NCBI GenBank assembly: GCA_029204225.1
Contig: CM055110.1
Coordinates: 33,033,444 to 33,097,443 of the forward strand
Length of the DNA stretch: 64,000 bases
From: Diphasiastrum complanatum
Lineage: Eukaryota; Streptophyta; Lycopodiopsida; Lycopodiales; Lycopodiaceae
Direction: 5' to 3'
Of the stretch, positions 49,179 to 60,935 are shown one piece after another. A program made the translations under genes and the position numbers. Every line of letters starts with the position of its first letter. Within the stretch, counting starts at the first letter, position 1. Below the pieces are notes generated by a model. It was not told the DNA's origin and searched no databases. It worked only from the letters and a program-made list of their open reading frames with translations.

Positions 49179-50010
49179 CGTATTGAACTCATGCGCAATA
49201 GGTCTTGTGGTGACTAAAGAAATAGCTAAGGTCATCTGAGATCAATATGGGACCTTGGATATTGTGCCCACAATATCATATATTGAACTCACATGCTGAG
49301 CGGACCGTTGGAGGCAAATGAAACGTTAGATGTCGTGCGAAATCGATATGGCACCTCGGTTGTCGAGCACACAAGCTCGGATATTGGACTCACGCGCAGA
49401 AGTGATTATAAACACCAATGCTATGGCCACGGTCGCGCGAGTTCGATATGCAGTGGAGGAGGTTGAGCACACATGCTGTGTGCACAGCGGGAGCAAAAGA
49501 TTATAAAAGATTTAACGGAGCCCCTCACGCATATTTATAGGAGCGATCCATACATGTGGGCCAACCATAATATATATGCGAGCATGGAAAATTCCGCTCG
49601 TGAGAGTCATGTCATAGGTTGGACCAATAGGACATTGACACATGGTAGAAGGACACTTGCGAGTGACGCAAGCCATGTGCACCCAATGAACTTATGCCAC
49701 ATGTCGGCTTTCGATATGCGGTCTCATCGCATGTTGATGCATGTCCTAGGGAGCATTAATAGTGCATTTAATGCTTGGGCTCGTCATGATTATATACACG
49801 AGTGAACGTGACCTCGACATCGTCTTCCTCGCGCACATATGAACACTTAAGCCCTCGACATCGTCCTCCTCTCGCGAGTCCCATACGTACAGACTGAACC
49901 TGCTGGCATATCGATCTCACGGAGGTATTCTTTCTCGTGGACCTCCAACCTCAAGCTCTTGCGCGAGTCCGATACGTGAGTTTCAGATATCGAACTCGCG
50001 CGCACACCAG
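49179..50010. promoter_or_regulatory. array of GCGCGAGTTCGATAT-like motifs, left
   Basis: Both-orientation copies include TATTGAACTCATGCGCAATA (49183), TATATTGAACTCACATGC (49275), GATATTGGACTCACGCGCAG (49380), CGCGCGAGTTCGATATGCAG (49435), GCGCGAGTCCGATACGTGAG (49962) and AGATATCGAACTCGCGCGCA (49986). Irregular spacing and both orientations resemble transposon subterminal repeats or a clustered binding site. The long frame at 49473-49805 is probably incidental. Confidence 0.5.
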
Positions 50011-50014
50011 CATG

Positions 50015-50215
50015 CTGTCTTTTTACGTCTTTTTATAGACTCTGACGTGCAGATCCTCACGCGTGCTCTTCCACTGACGCACAACATGTCACTGGTTCTG
50101 ATCTAACATGCATGCTTTTTACAGACTCTGACGTGCAGATCCTCAAGCGCGCTCTTCCGCTGACGCACCTGTCGCTGGTTTTGATCTAACGTGCATGCTG
50201 CACCTGCTTTGGTAT
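50015..50215 (+). repeat. tandem duplication of about 90 bp
   Basis: AGACTCTGACGTGCAGATCC, then TCAC/AAGCGC, GCTCTTCC, CTGACGCAC and GTTTTGATCTAAC, occurs twice (about 50037 and 50128). Confidence 0.8.
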
Positions 50216-50259
50216 TAGGTAGCGATTCTGATGTAGACCTCCAGAGCTTATAAAAATGT

Positions 50260-50900
50260 AGAGCTATGGATTGCAGATGTGTGAAGCCTGTATACCTGTA
50301 TGGTCAGTTGCCACAGGATGGGCTTCGTTCCTATCTCTACTTGCATTTGAAAGAGCAGGAGTACAACAAGAATCAACAATGCTATGGGCTGATCCTGCCA
50401 TTGCCTTTATTAATCTTGGCATTAAATGATCTGAAAGGAAGAAAGGTGCTGATGAAAATGGGAGTTGCAAGTTGCAAACTGGAGAGAAATGGCTGCAAAG
50501 ACCATTCATGAAGAGGAATACCTACAGACTACAGTTACAAATGCAGAACAAAGGTTGCTTGATTCTGGATAAATGACATGCCTTCCAACATTATGGAGGT
50601 GTAATATGGCTGATCCATGGCTTCCAAATAGAAGCAGAGGTACTGTGTATGTTGTACAAGTACAAAAGAAGCGGAAGAAATGTGAAAGCATATCTGATCA
50701 ATATGTTTTCAGCTCAAATGAAATGTGGAAGGAAGCTGCATAAACATCCAAGGCATATGAGACAAGAGGAGTGGCTGCATAAAATGGTGCATTAATCAAA
50801 GCAACTGCTAAAATGAGTGGAGAAGCGCTATGGCTTCAATGGAATCATGGCTGCTATAAGATCTAGATTTGTTGAAATCTATTTCTAACTTAAAAGTTAA
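50260..50900. other. block with long frames on both strands, unrecognised
   Basis: On + a frame reads VWSVATGWASFLSLLAFERA and QESTMLWADPAIAFINLGIK; on minus one reads SNASRDRNEAHPVATDHTG. Another + frame is open from 50266 to 50511. I cannot tell which, if any, is coding. Downstream at 50915-51000 ATACACTATGTAGTTAGAAG occurs twice. Confidence 0.3.
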
Positions 50901-51199
50901 TAAATGTGTGAACACTTCATACACTATGTAGTTAGAAGAAGTCAGTGAGCTTTTCAATACACTATGTAGTTAGAAGAAGCAGTGAGCTCTCTCTTTTTTC
51001 AATTTGCAATGCTCTCTCTTTCTCTTCTATCTGCTGTTGCTATGTAGAAATACAATAAGCCACACCTGTCTTCTGCCACGTCTCCGACTAGTGCCTAGAA
51101 TCCTGACAGAAGATAGTGTAATGGACTTAGCCATTTTAGTGATGGATTTAACATTGCCAATTGCCAAAAAAGGAGAAGATATAAGAAAATAAGAAAAAA

Positions 51200-52200
51200 A
51201 TAAACTTCTAGTACCGGTTTCAGGCGTGAGAAAGGATATAGGAACAGAAAAAAACATGTCTGCGCTTGAAAGCGATATTAGAAAGAGGGCGATATTGGTT
51301 TCGAGTGCAAGAGAACAGAATACACATAAGAATCTAAATGTCGACGCTTGAAAGCGATACTGGATGAACAACAGAAGGCGATACCGCTTGCGAGCGGAAA
51401 GGAAGGAAATGCAGGCAAGCAAATAACAACGGGCACTCAAAAACGATATCAAAAGATGAAAAACATGAGCAAAATTACAAAAACAAATTTGAAAATGAGA
51501 TGGGCATATATATGAAAATTTTGCACGTGTACAAATATTCAAATGACACGTGTCCATTTCTCATTAGGCTATACAAAATAAATTGCGTGACAGGGCGACG
51601 TGGCAGATTTGGATTTTTGCAAGTGTCATCATGACAATAGGTGTATCTTTCGCATGTGCAACTGCCACGTCGCATTAAATTTGCTGTACGGATGGACACA
51701 CGTGGACGAATCCCAACTTGACACGTGGTATGTACCATGTGCCTCCAATTTGTTCGCATTGATGGCTATGTACAGCGCCATGTGGACGCGTAGATTTGCG
51801 CCACCTGGCATTCTTTTTTGGCTTCACACGTGCGCAATGTTTTTTATAAATACCCTCAAATGGAATTTTAATTTCCTTGATTTTTTATCTCTATTTTCTA
51901 CGATATCGTTTTCAAGCGCCATCTCTTGCTATCGAGCATACCATATCTCTCTATACGCTTGAAAGCGATATCAGAGCGTTGCATCAAAAAATAGTTTTCC
52001 AATATTTATTTTCGATATCATTTTTAAGCACCCTCAATAACTTTTTAGTCTAGAATATGTGTTTGTGCATTTAAAAGCGATATCAGTCTCTAGTCTCCTT
52101 TTGTTTATTATAGATTTGTATTTTCGATATCACTTTCAAGCACAGATACATAGAATATCATCACGTTTTTCTTCTCCTGCGGTCCAAACCGATATCAATG
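51200..52200. promoter_or_regulatory. array of GCTTGAAAGCGATATC motifs, right
   Basis: At least nine copies in both orientations: CGCTTGAAAGCGATAT (51266), CGCTTGAAAGCGATAC (51343), GATATCGTTTTCAAGCGC (51903), CGCTTGAAAGCGATATC (51956), GATATCATTTTTAAGCAC (52014), AAAAGCGATATC (52074), GATATCACTTTCAAGCAC (52127), plus weaker ones. The last word, CCGATATCA, abuts the ATG at 52201. The function is inferred only. Confidence 0.55.
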
Positions 52201-53580
52201 TCAGACTTTGATTCTTGTTTGAATTCCGTTTTGCATGAGTTCAACATTAGTGTAAATGTTCCATTTTTTAAAACAAATTTTCTCCTTTTTTGTTCATACT
52301 ACTCACAGTTTTGGAAGGTAATGGGGTTGAGGCTTTTGTTGAATTTTGCCATCTTTTTACTTCTTTTTTTAGTCTCCCATTGTATAGTTCTAAGAATCAT
52401 ACATGATCCATTACATGGATTTGGTAAACATCGACAAGGTCAAGTATAACGCAAAACTAAAAAAAGTGACTAAAAATCTTTTTAAAAAAAAAACAGGTGC
52501 CTTGTACGGCACCCACGGCACCCGTGCCATACCACGACATCTGGAACTTTGCTTCACAATAAGAAATGTAGATTTATTGAATTTTAATCTGCTTTTGTCT
52601 TTTACCTTTTATTAAATATTCCTTATGATTCTAAAAAAATCTCTTCTTCTACTCCTCAAGTCGGTCTGTCTACTGAAGAAAAGCTTGAAAAATATAAATA
52701 TGTAGATTTGGATCCATACCTTCAGAATACAGATATAAGTTTTGACAATTGTACAGATTATAATCCTGCCCATAATAGAATTTGGCAAAGATTATGATTT
52801 CAAAGAAGATGAACTCTTTTCTAGATGAGAATGTCTGCACATGGCAGTCACAAAAGTTCATGAAGATGAATCCAACATGCCTACTGAAGAAGAATTCATT
52901 GATTTTCATAATCAACTTGGTTTACCATTGCCAATTGTATATGATCCGGTGACATTAATGTCAAGAAAGGGCCATAACATTGACCATGAGAAGGTCATTC
53001 AAGCCTAGAGGATGCAGAATGTGTAAGTATTTTGTCTTGTTCTCGTTCAACTTGGATCAGGTCATGTTGTTATCTTGAAGTTAATATGATTTTTTTTATG
53101 ACATGAAACTCTCGATCTTGATGAGTTTGCAATGCGTCGAGGGGACAAAAGAACTTCGGTTGGTGAATTCCAAGAGACCATGCATTGGACCATTATTTGG
53201 AGTCTTTTACAAATAACGAGATTAGTGTAGCCCATTCAAAGTTTCATTCACATGGAGAAACAATGATAATGGCGATTAAGGCACTTTCTCATTGTCTTGG
53301 AAGACATAATTTTACAAGAGTGCATTGAATTATTTTTATCAAAAAGGCAATTGCTATAAAGATCTTAGGATATGGACTTGTATCTTCAATGCTCAGGTCC
53401 TCACATTTTGCAGTATATGCTGCGTATGTCGATCTAAGTAAGTGTGAGAACTATCATCAGTTAGATCCATATGAAAGAAGGCAGCTATTGCATGATACAA
53501 AATTACAACTTTCACTACAAAGTGGATCTAAGGAGGAGTGGTTGGGTGATCCAAAGAATTTCATTGTATTGCAAATCAAA
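52201..53580 (+). pseudogene. unrecognised multi-exon gene remnant, reading away from the right array
   Basis: ATG at 52201 starts MSDFDSCLNSVLHEFNIS, with a possible GTAAAT donor at 52253 and a TTGTATAG acceptor near 52387. Later blocks are VGLSTEEKLEKYKYVDLDPY (about 52660), EEEFIDFHNQLGLPLPIVYD (about 52890), LDLDEFAMRRGDKRTSVGEF (about 53112), then EISVAHSKFHSHGETMIMAI and LRSSHFAVYAAYVDLSKCEN (53389-53450). Frames change between blocks and stops occur. It runs toward copy B, which is read in the opposite direction. The family is not recognised. Confidence 0.45.
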
Positions 53581-53599
53581 ATACAATATATAAATATAT

Positions 53600-55578
53600 G
53601 TCTACGGTCTAACACCATGTATGAATTTGCATGCTTTTCTAAACTTTTCATAATTTGTCGATTTTCTATTATGATGAATTTGCACTCTTCTGTAAAACCA
53701 TTGAAAAAGTTGTAAAATTTAGCTATTCTTTGTACTGGTTCCTCCGTGTTGTGTGCTTTTATGGCATGTAGCTCTTGCTTGCCAATGAGATTTTTCCACT
53801 CCTTGCAATGACCATATGCTCAAACTTCCAAAAGTTCTTGCAAAAAATGTTGTGTGGTATAAACATGTGTGTTTTGAATTAGCTCCATGGGAAACATTGA
53901 ACATACATTTCAATGAAATGTACACTACACTCCAGTGAGTACAAGAATCTTAACAGTTGCACCAATGTCCAAAATCTCCAGCCAAATGCCACTCTATGTT
54001 GAAATTGCCAAATCTAGGAACACTTAGTGGAATGCCCTACATGTGATGTTTGATTTGATGACGTGATGTTCTACTAAATCTCCATGAAAGAATATCGTGG
54101 TCTTCTTTTAAACCTGTCAAAGAAATACCGATAATTTTATTATGATATCACCGAATACAAAATATTGTTCATACAAAACCAATTATTAGCATATATCACA
54201 ACAGATCAACTTTACCTGAAAAGCTGACAACCACCATATATGGACACTGAATGAAAAATCCGCAAAATGTGCTCCATTCATAAGTGTAAGACTTACTCTC
54301 TCCATTTTTTGTCCTCACGGTAATCTCAAATTCATCTAGCTTGAGAACTATAATCAGCTTGTTATTCACCTTCTCATTTGTAAGATTATAAAATTCTACT
54401 AGAAATGTCAACAACTGATTGATGTTGATAAATAAGTTGTTAAACATATCATAAGATAAAGATTCTTCCTTTGAGCTATACACTTCATTAATATGACATG
54501 GAATACCCGCTATTTTTTGCATGCCTATATTCAATATGTTTCTCTTTTTTTTAATGAAAAGGTCGTGGAATGGGAAACTTCTTGATACTTACTTGTCAGA
54601 ATGCTTCCTTTATCAACTTAAACATTGTGGCTTATGCTTCTCTGCTAATACTAGAAAAATCACATGCATCTTGAACTAGTGTGCTATCAAGTATCTTACT
54701 GTCTTTGCTCATAGCTGTCTCAACAACTATAGCTTTTGTTTTATCCGTTTAGATCTGCACTAATGCAGATCTGCACAACAAATATCACGACACATGAAAG
54801 TTAGATAAAAGTTCTATCAACACTTTATTTATTGCAATATAATTCTAAATTTTTTTCAACGAATCTAGAGGAAAATAAGTGATACCATTACTATCTTCAT
54901 TTAATCAACATTTTTCAAAAAAAAATCAAAGACAACAAGTTTAACACTTACTTGAATGCAACGATCCTTCTTTTTCAAGGACCAAATTTTGAAGAAAGAT
55001 CACAAATATCCTTTGTAAACAATCGCCTTCCGTTATTACTTTTTGTTTTTTTATTTCAACAAGCCTATATCTTTCACTAAAGATAAGTATGACATACACA
55101 TCGATTGCATTGTATCTTTCATTTCAACATTGTTGTTTGTAAACTTGCGTAAAGAAATTTCTAACATATCAATACGTTTCTGGAGGATTTAATTTTCCTC
55201 TGAAAGGTATTTCAATCCAATCTGTTTTACATGATAGTCTTTTAATATTTGATCTAATTTTTTCTCTAAGAAATGGACTCTTTGCATTGAATGTACATTA
55301 TCGTAGGATTTTAAATTCTCACAATAACCTAAAAGACCACTTTTTCAATGACACATCTAAATGATTAATTGCATTACTGAATGAAAATCAAGATGCTGCA
55401 ACAAATGTGGATCAATGGTATACAACAATCTTGATGACCACAAATCTAAATGCTTCATTTTTTCTTCCTTGTGATGAATCATTTCAGATGGTGATAATTT
55501 TCCATCTTTAGAATTCCTTGTCCTAAGCGGGCCATATTCTAGAGGACGATCTACATGAAGATGATAAAGCTTAGCCAT
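53600..55578 (-). pseudogene. unrecognised intron-containing gene, copy B
   Basis: The start at 55578 reads MAKLYHLHVDRPLEYGPL, then HLDLWSS. A coiled-coil-like segment (RVHFLEKKLDQILKDYH, about 55280) matches copy A. LNIGMQKIAGIPCHINEV (from 54534) and KLIIVLKLDEFEI follow, ending HIWWLSAFQ. The intron (54114-54215, 102 bp, GT-AG) is at the same codon as in copy A. The next exon reads LKEDHDILSWRFSRTS and FNIEWHLAGDF, then NVSHGANSKHTCLYH (53905-53860). Compared with copy A the NVHVCTLH block is missing. The end carries SLQGVEKSHWQARAT, STQHGG and LQLFQWFYRR (to about 53630). A base is missing just after the acceptor, and several stops and shifts mark decay. Confidence 0.7.
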
Positions 55579-56097
55579 AGGTACAAAATTTGTAATAACC
55601 AATGCATTGAAAAAAAAGAAGAAGCAAAGTACCATCAAAAAGCAAAGTACGATCAAATATTGTAAAACTCATCTGATTATATGGACATGATAGATTAAAA
55701 AATGGAAGCAAATAGATCTTCTTTTTTGTGTATGGCGGCAAGAAATTTCATCTTTGGAGATAGCGACAGATGTTTCCAAAAAACTTTTACACTATGTGAA
55801 AGCAATAAAATTTCATTGTTTTTCAAATATTGAGTGGAAAATATTTCGAACATTTGGAGAGTCTCATTTAACTAAGGTTGAGTAAGCACCAATTGATTTT
55901 TGATGTGACTACAATAGCTAGAATGGTTTACATTGAAAACATATTTCTTGGTATTATCAACCCGTGGGATTACATCGAAAATGGTGCGGGCAGGTGTGCA
56001 AAGGAATTTCTAACTAGGTCGGTGATTTTTTTTCTTTTTTACTCTCTCCTACATGGCATTCCTTATCAGGCCCTTTTCGGACTCAATTTTTCTGTAA
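55579..56097. other. 5' flank of copy B
   Basis: AT-rich. One word near 55745 resembles the repeated word 5' of copy A. The frame at 55878-56156 on + has no recognised domain. Confidence 0.35.
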
Positions 56098-56595
56098 TGC
56101 CTTGCTGGGATGTTGTCCTTGCACCCGCCTTGGCATGCCAGCGCCCTGGAGACTAGGGTCGGTCACACACTTGAAATGTAACCTTCTCAAATCTATTAAT
56201 AAAGTGAGATTTTCATCAAACTGACTCTGATTATTTTCTGGGTTTCAGTGTTCGGTAAAAGTGCCAGTTGTAAGGCTGCTTCAAACTTTTTGATCTGGCA
56301 CATAAATGAGGGTCATATCCCGAGACGCCAGCGGTATGCCGTCGGGACCATTCAGTCCAAGGCGCCAGCGGTATGCTGTCGGACCATTCAGTCCAGGAAC
56401 TGGTTGTTTTCATATCTGTCGCGGCTTGTGATTTTGAGTGTTCCTTGCATGAACGTGAATGGGTTAGGCTCTCGGGGAACGGGCTCTAACCTGTTGGCTG
56501 AGTTGGATGGCTTGCTTCGGTGGATGGTTGTCCAATCTGGTGTGGTGCCAGGTTGGCTTCCAATGCTCATGACGAAGCTTTCAGTTGGTTAAGTT
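56098..56595 (+). repeat. internal fragment of the tandem-element LTR (LTR6)
   Basis: Matches LTR1 from CCTTGCTGG(G/A)ATGTTGTCC to CAGTTGGTTAAGT. The left end is cut and the right end is fused to the gypsy B 3' LTR at about 56596. A short deletion within it removes GTTACCTGTTTATGG. Confidence 0.8.
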
Positions 56596-56808
56596 TCGGG
56601 AGCTGTCCCGGTGACAGAATCAACTTGGCTCCTGACTAGGCCATGACTCGAGCTCCAGAGCTAGCTCATGAGTTGTGACTATTTGGCTAGCTCACCACAA
56701 GTCGGAGGCTCAGTCCTTGACTTCCTAACTCGCTTTGGGACCTTTAGGGAGTGTCACCCCTTATAGTCTTACAAGGCACCTTGGTGCACCTGAGTTAGCT
56801 TTACAACA
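56596..56808 (-). repeat. 3' LTR of gypsy B, partial (213 bp)
   Basis: On minus, ACGAGGGGAGGA (the polypurine tract, 56809-56820) precedes TGTTGTAAAGCTAACTCAGG. It matches the 5' LTR to CGGGAGC, where LTR6 sequence takes over. Confidence 0.8.
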
Positions 56809-57069
56809 TCCTCCCCTCGTTTGAAAAAGTTGATGTCCTCATCAGGGCCAAACTAGACCTAGGACCATGGCACGGGCTTAATTCACCGGCCTTAACAACT
56901 TTGAATTAAAAATACATTGGCAGTAGCACATGAAAAGTGTAGATCAAGTACCTTATCTAAAACCTGTGTAAGGCTGCAAGTGATTTATTGACAAACTTAA
57001 GAAAGATACCTAGAAGTTCCTTGAACTTCAGAGTGGTCATGAGTGTTCATACAGGAGGCATGTCGCCAG

Positions 57070-60000
57070 GTAGTGCTTTGTGTACCGATCTAGGAAAACG
57101 GCTGTTGCATTGATTTTTCTGCAGGTAATCTGTCAGTACTTCAGGGGCTCCCTCCTTAAGTTTGTCTTCATACTCACAAGAAGCCTCAGTGAGTGGAGCC
57201 CTAGCCACTTCACTAGATATTCACGTTGAACGCCAGTTCGCTTTCTATATTTGTTCGCTTTCAAATCGCTCATCCGGTTTGTACCTTTTGAGTAATGAGA
57301 TATGAAACACATTGTGTATATCCAAGCTGGATGGCAGCACCAATCGGTAAGCCACTGGGTTGATCTTCTTGGTGACATAATATGGTAACGCATAAGGTCG
57401 AACGAACTTATGAGAGAAACCTTTTGGTAACGCAATGTTCTTTGTGTTCAGCCATACTTGATCACTTTTCTCAAATTCCAGTTCTCGTCGATGTGGGTTT
57501 ACGTCAGCTGCCATACTCCTCTGTGACTGCTCTAAAAATGACTTCACCTCTGTCAGCCTTGTGTGCCACTCATTGATGAATTCCTCCACAGTGAGTACCG
57601 CAGTTTCTTGCACGCTTGTAAGAAAAGAGCTTGGAACAATCGATAACCGACCATTTCATATCTCGAAGGGTGCCTTTCCAGTAGATCTGTTCACTTGTTT
57701 GTTATGTGCAAACTCAAGGATATCCAAGTAGCTGACCCAATCGGATTGGTCCCAAGCGACAAGGTTTCGTAAATATTGTTCAACCTGGCGATTGACTTGT
57801 TCAGTTTGCCCATCTGTCTGAGGGTGATATGTAGTGCTGAAATTCAGTCTAGTTCCCACGAGGTGAAATAGACAAGTCCAAAATTTTCCTACGAACTTGG
57901 TATCTCGATCAGAAATAATCGCTCTAGGTAGACCCTGGTATTTGAAGACACATTTGAAAAATAACCTTGTCCCTTCTTCGGCTGTCACTGAACTTTTAGT
58001 TGGTACAAAATGAGCTTACTTTGAAAAATGGTCAACCACCACATAAATTGAGTCGAAACCTTGGCACCGTGGTAGTTGAACAATAAAATCCATGCTCACG
58101 GAATCCCAAGGGTATGCTGGTACTAGTAATGGCTAGAGTAGTCCTGTTGGGGCTAGTGGTTCCACCTTCACTTGTTGACATGTAGGGCATGTTTGCACAT
58201 AGGATTCAACGTCTGCCCACATATCTGGCCAATAGAGGCCTCTCTTGAGAAGTTCATACATGCAATTCACCCCTGGATGTCCGGCGGGTAGTATGTCATG
58301 ATGTTCCCGCAAGACTTTCTTCCTCAGGTTGATGTTGTCTGGGACATATACTCTGCGTTGTTTATAAACAACCACTTGATCCTTCCAAGTGAAATGTTTA
58401 TGAGGCTTTCCCAGCTGAAATTTGATCATTAAGTCCTTCGCCAACGCATATGCACCATAATTCTCCCTGATTTCTTGGAGTAGGCCAGTCACCTGAGTTG
58501 TCACCGTTGCCATCAAGTGTTCCTGTCTACTTAGTGCGTCCGCTACCACATTATTCTTTCCCGCCGTATGTACAATGTCTATATTGAATTTTGAGAGAAA
58601 GTTTTGCCATCGCATTTGCTTTGGCGTGAGCATGCCTTGGGATGAGAAGTACTTGAGTGATACGTTATCAGTGAACGCCTTAAAGGGCTTTCCTGACACA
58701 TAATGTCTCCAATGTTCCACTGCTTAAACTACTGCGACCATTTCTTTTTCATGAGTTGGACATCGTCGTTCTACATCACTCAATTTCTTTGAAAAATATG
58801 CAACAAGTTTTCCTATTTGCATCAACACGGCCCCAATATCAAAGTTTGACGCGTCTATATGTATTTCTAAAGGTTTGCTAAAGTCCGGTAAGGCAAGGAT
58901 GGGTTCTTGAGTGATCTGTCACTTTAGTTCCTGGAACGCTGCTTCACATTCCGGTGTTCATGTCATCTTTAGATGAGTCTTTGTCTGCTCCAACAATGGT
59001 GCCACAATTTTGCTAAATGTCTCAATGAATCTCTTGTAAAAGTTACATAATCCCACAAAGGATTTGATGCTGTGAACAATTTTAGGAGCTAGCCAATCCA
59101 AAATAGTCTTGATCTTCTTAGGATCCATCCGAATTTGTCCGTAGCCTATAACATGTCCAAGGAAATCAACTTCTTCTACCACAAACTCACATTTCTCTCT
59201 TTTTGTGAACAAGCAGTCCTTCCTCAGTCATTGGAGAACCGTCCTTAAATGTTTTATGTGATCTTTGAGGCTACGGCTAAACACCAAGATGTCTCGATGT
59301 ACACAATGAAAAATGTTGTTCATCAACGTGCAAAAAGTGGCTGGTGCATTTGTTAGACCGAACGGCATCACCTTGAATTTGTGACTCCTGTACCGTGTTC
59401 GAAAAGCCGTTTTGTACTCATCGCCTTTAGCTATTCGAATTTGGTGATATCCAAATCTGAGATCTATTCGGCTAAAATATTTGGCATGTTGGAGCTGGTC
59501 GAAGATGTCATCAATTCTAGGCATGGGGTACTTGTTCTTGATGGTACCTTTCTTAAGCATGCGGTAATCCACACACATCCGAGAAGGGTCTTGTCCGTCT
59601 TTTCAACGAATAACACTGGGGCTTCAAAAGGCGAAGCACTGGATCTAATGAATCCTTTGTCTATCAATTCACCAACTTGTCGTTTCAGTTCCACCAACTC
59701 TTCTTGTGACATCCTATAGGATGCTCATGAAGTTGGTTCTGTTCCTGGTACCAAATCAATTTTATGGTCCACTAGTCTTCGAGGAGGTAACTTAGCTGGG
59801 AGTTCTTCCGGAAACACATCGTTAAATTCCTCTAGTAAATCTGCCACCTCCTTTGGCAAGTTTTCCTATTGTGCATTTTTTCCTTCTGGAACCTCTCGAC
59901 AGATACAAAGAAAGCACTTTGACCTTTTCCCTTTCGACATTCTTTTTATCACAGATGCAACAACCAGATTTTGTTCAATATCGGTACCCTTAGCGTTCCC

Positions 60001-60470
60001 TCCAGGCAGGGCTTTTGTCATTCAGATTTGTCTCTTGTGATCCAAGAGGACTAAGTTTGAGCTCCTACCCAAAACTGCAATACAGTGTTCATTTAACCAG
60101 GGGAGGCCCAAAATCACATCGAAGGCATCCGTCTCTAAAATCAGAAAGCTAAGTTTAGCCTTCCATCTCCCAATCTGCACCGGGATGTTCAATGTTGCTT
60201 TGTCTGCGTCTAGTGCTCCCTTTGCTGTTTCTACCTTGAGTGTTGATGTCACATTCCTGGTCAGAAAGCTAAACTGTTCCACACGCTCCTTGAAATATAG
60301 TTATGTGAAGCTCTGGAGTCAATCATGAAATCTAACTTCCTCCCCGCGATCTTTCCGGATAGGAATAATAATCTTGAACCAATCTTGGGGGTTGCCCCAT
60401 GGAAGCTCCTTTCCATACTTGTGTGTTGTCCACCCACAAATGTAAACTCCTCTCTCAACTCCCAACTAGA
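57070..60470 (-). pseudogene. gypsy B pol, decayed
   Basis: Protease at about 60458-60022 has MIDSRASHNYIS, with R for the active-site G. RT is at 59712-59228, with [13 protein letters not shown] and [11 protein letters not shown], but the catalytic Y-x-D-D is lost ([11 protein letters not shown]). Then come 59212-58958 (LGHVIGYGQIRMDPKK), RNase H at 58720-58480 (FNIDIVHTAGKNNVVADALS), an integrase zinc finger (PAGHPGVN, CPTCQQ), core (IISDRDTKFVGKFW, QTDGQTEQVN) and C-terminal module (NVFHISLLKRY). The chromodomain reads YLVKWLGLHS, then shifts frame to TEASCEYEDKLK, with C where W is usual. At least six breaks occur. Confidence 0.9.
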
Positions 60471-60557
60471 TCAAATCACCTGGAACAAATTAAGCAACCA
60501 GGGGTTATTTAGGACAAGCACACCACAAATGAACATACCAATTAAAGTAGGATTCCT

Positions 60558-60935
60558 AGCGCTGGTTGAGCTTCCCAAGTTTTTGTTTGCTGAACTCCCC
60601 CTATAGTTCTGGTGTGATTCGGGGCACCCCCTCTGTCCTGGAATATAATGCTTTCTGGTAATGCACGCTTTTTTGGACTTAGTTTTTATTTTGTTGATTA
60701 AGCCTGGCAAGCCTGGCAGAATCAGTCTGGCTCTCGGACGATAGAATCAACTTGGCTCCTGACTAGGCCATGACTCGAGCTCCAGAGCTAGCTCATGACT
60801 TGTAACTACTTGGCTGGCTCACCACAGGTCGGAGGCTCAGTCCTTGACTTCCTAACTCGCTTTGGGACCTTTAGAGAGTGTCACCCCTAAGAGTCTTACA
60901 GGGCACCTTGGTGCACTTGAGTCAGCTTTACAACA
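60558..60935 (-). repeat. 5' LTR of gypsy B, 3' part deleted (378 bp)
   Basis: TGTTGTAAAGCTGACTCAAG at 60935 down to the CCAGCGC junction at 60558. The related LTR at 45.2-45.98 kb continues past this point, so here a deletion joined LTR to the start of pol. Confidence 0.75.

Larger units (their letters stand above)
56596..60935 (-). mobile_element. Ty3/gypsy chromovirus (gypsy B), both LTRs truncated
   Basis: Minus order: 5' LTR (60935-60558, 3' part lost), protease, RT, RNase H, integrase, chromodomain, polypurine tract, 3' LTR (56808-56596, 3' part lost). The primer site and nearly all of gag are gone. The LTR start TGTTGTAAAGCT is identical to that of the tandem element, though the LTR bodies differ. 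Confidence 0.85.

Noticed and set aside
49473-49805. 110-codon frame on +
   Set aside because: It lies within the motif array, lacks any recognised domain, and its start falls in a repeated GAGCACACATGC word.
52890-52960. U-box-like YDPVTLM motif
   Set aside because: Only six residues match the usual start of a U-box (DPVTL); the remaining conserved positions are absent.
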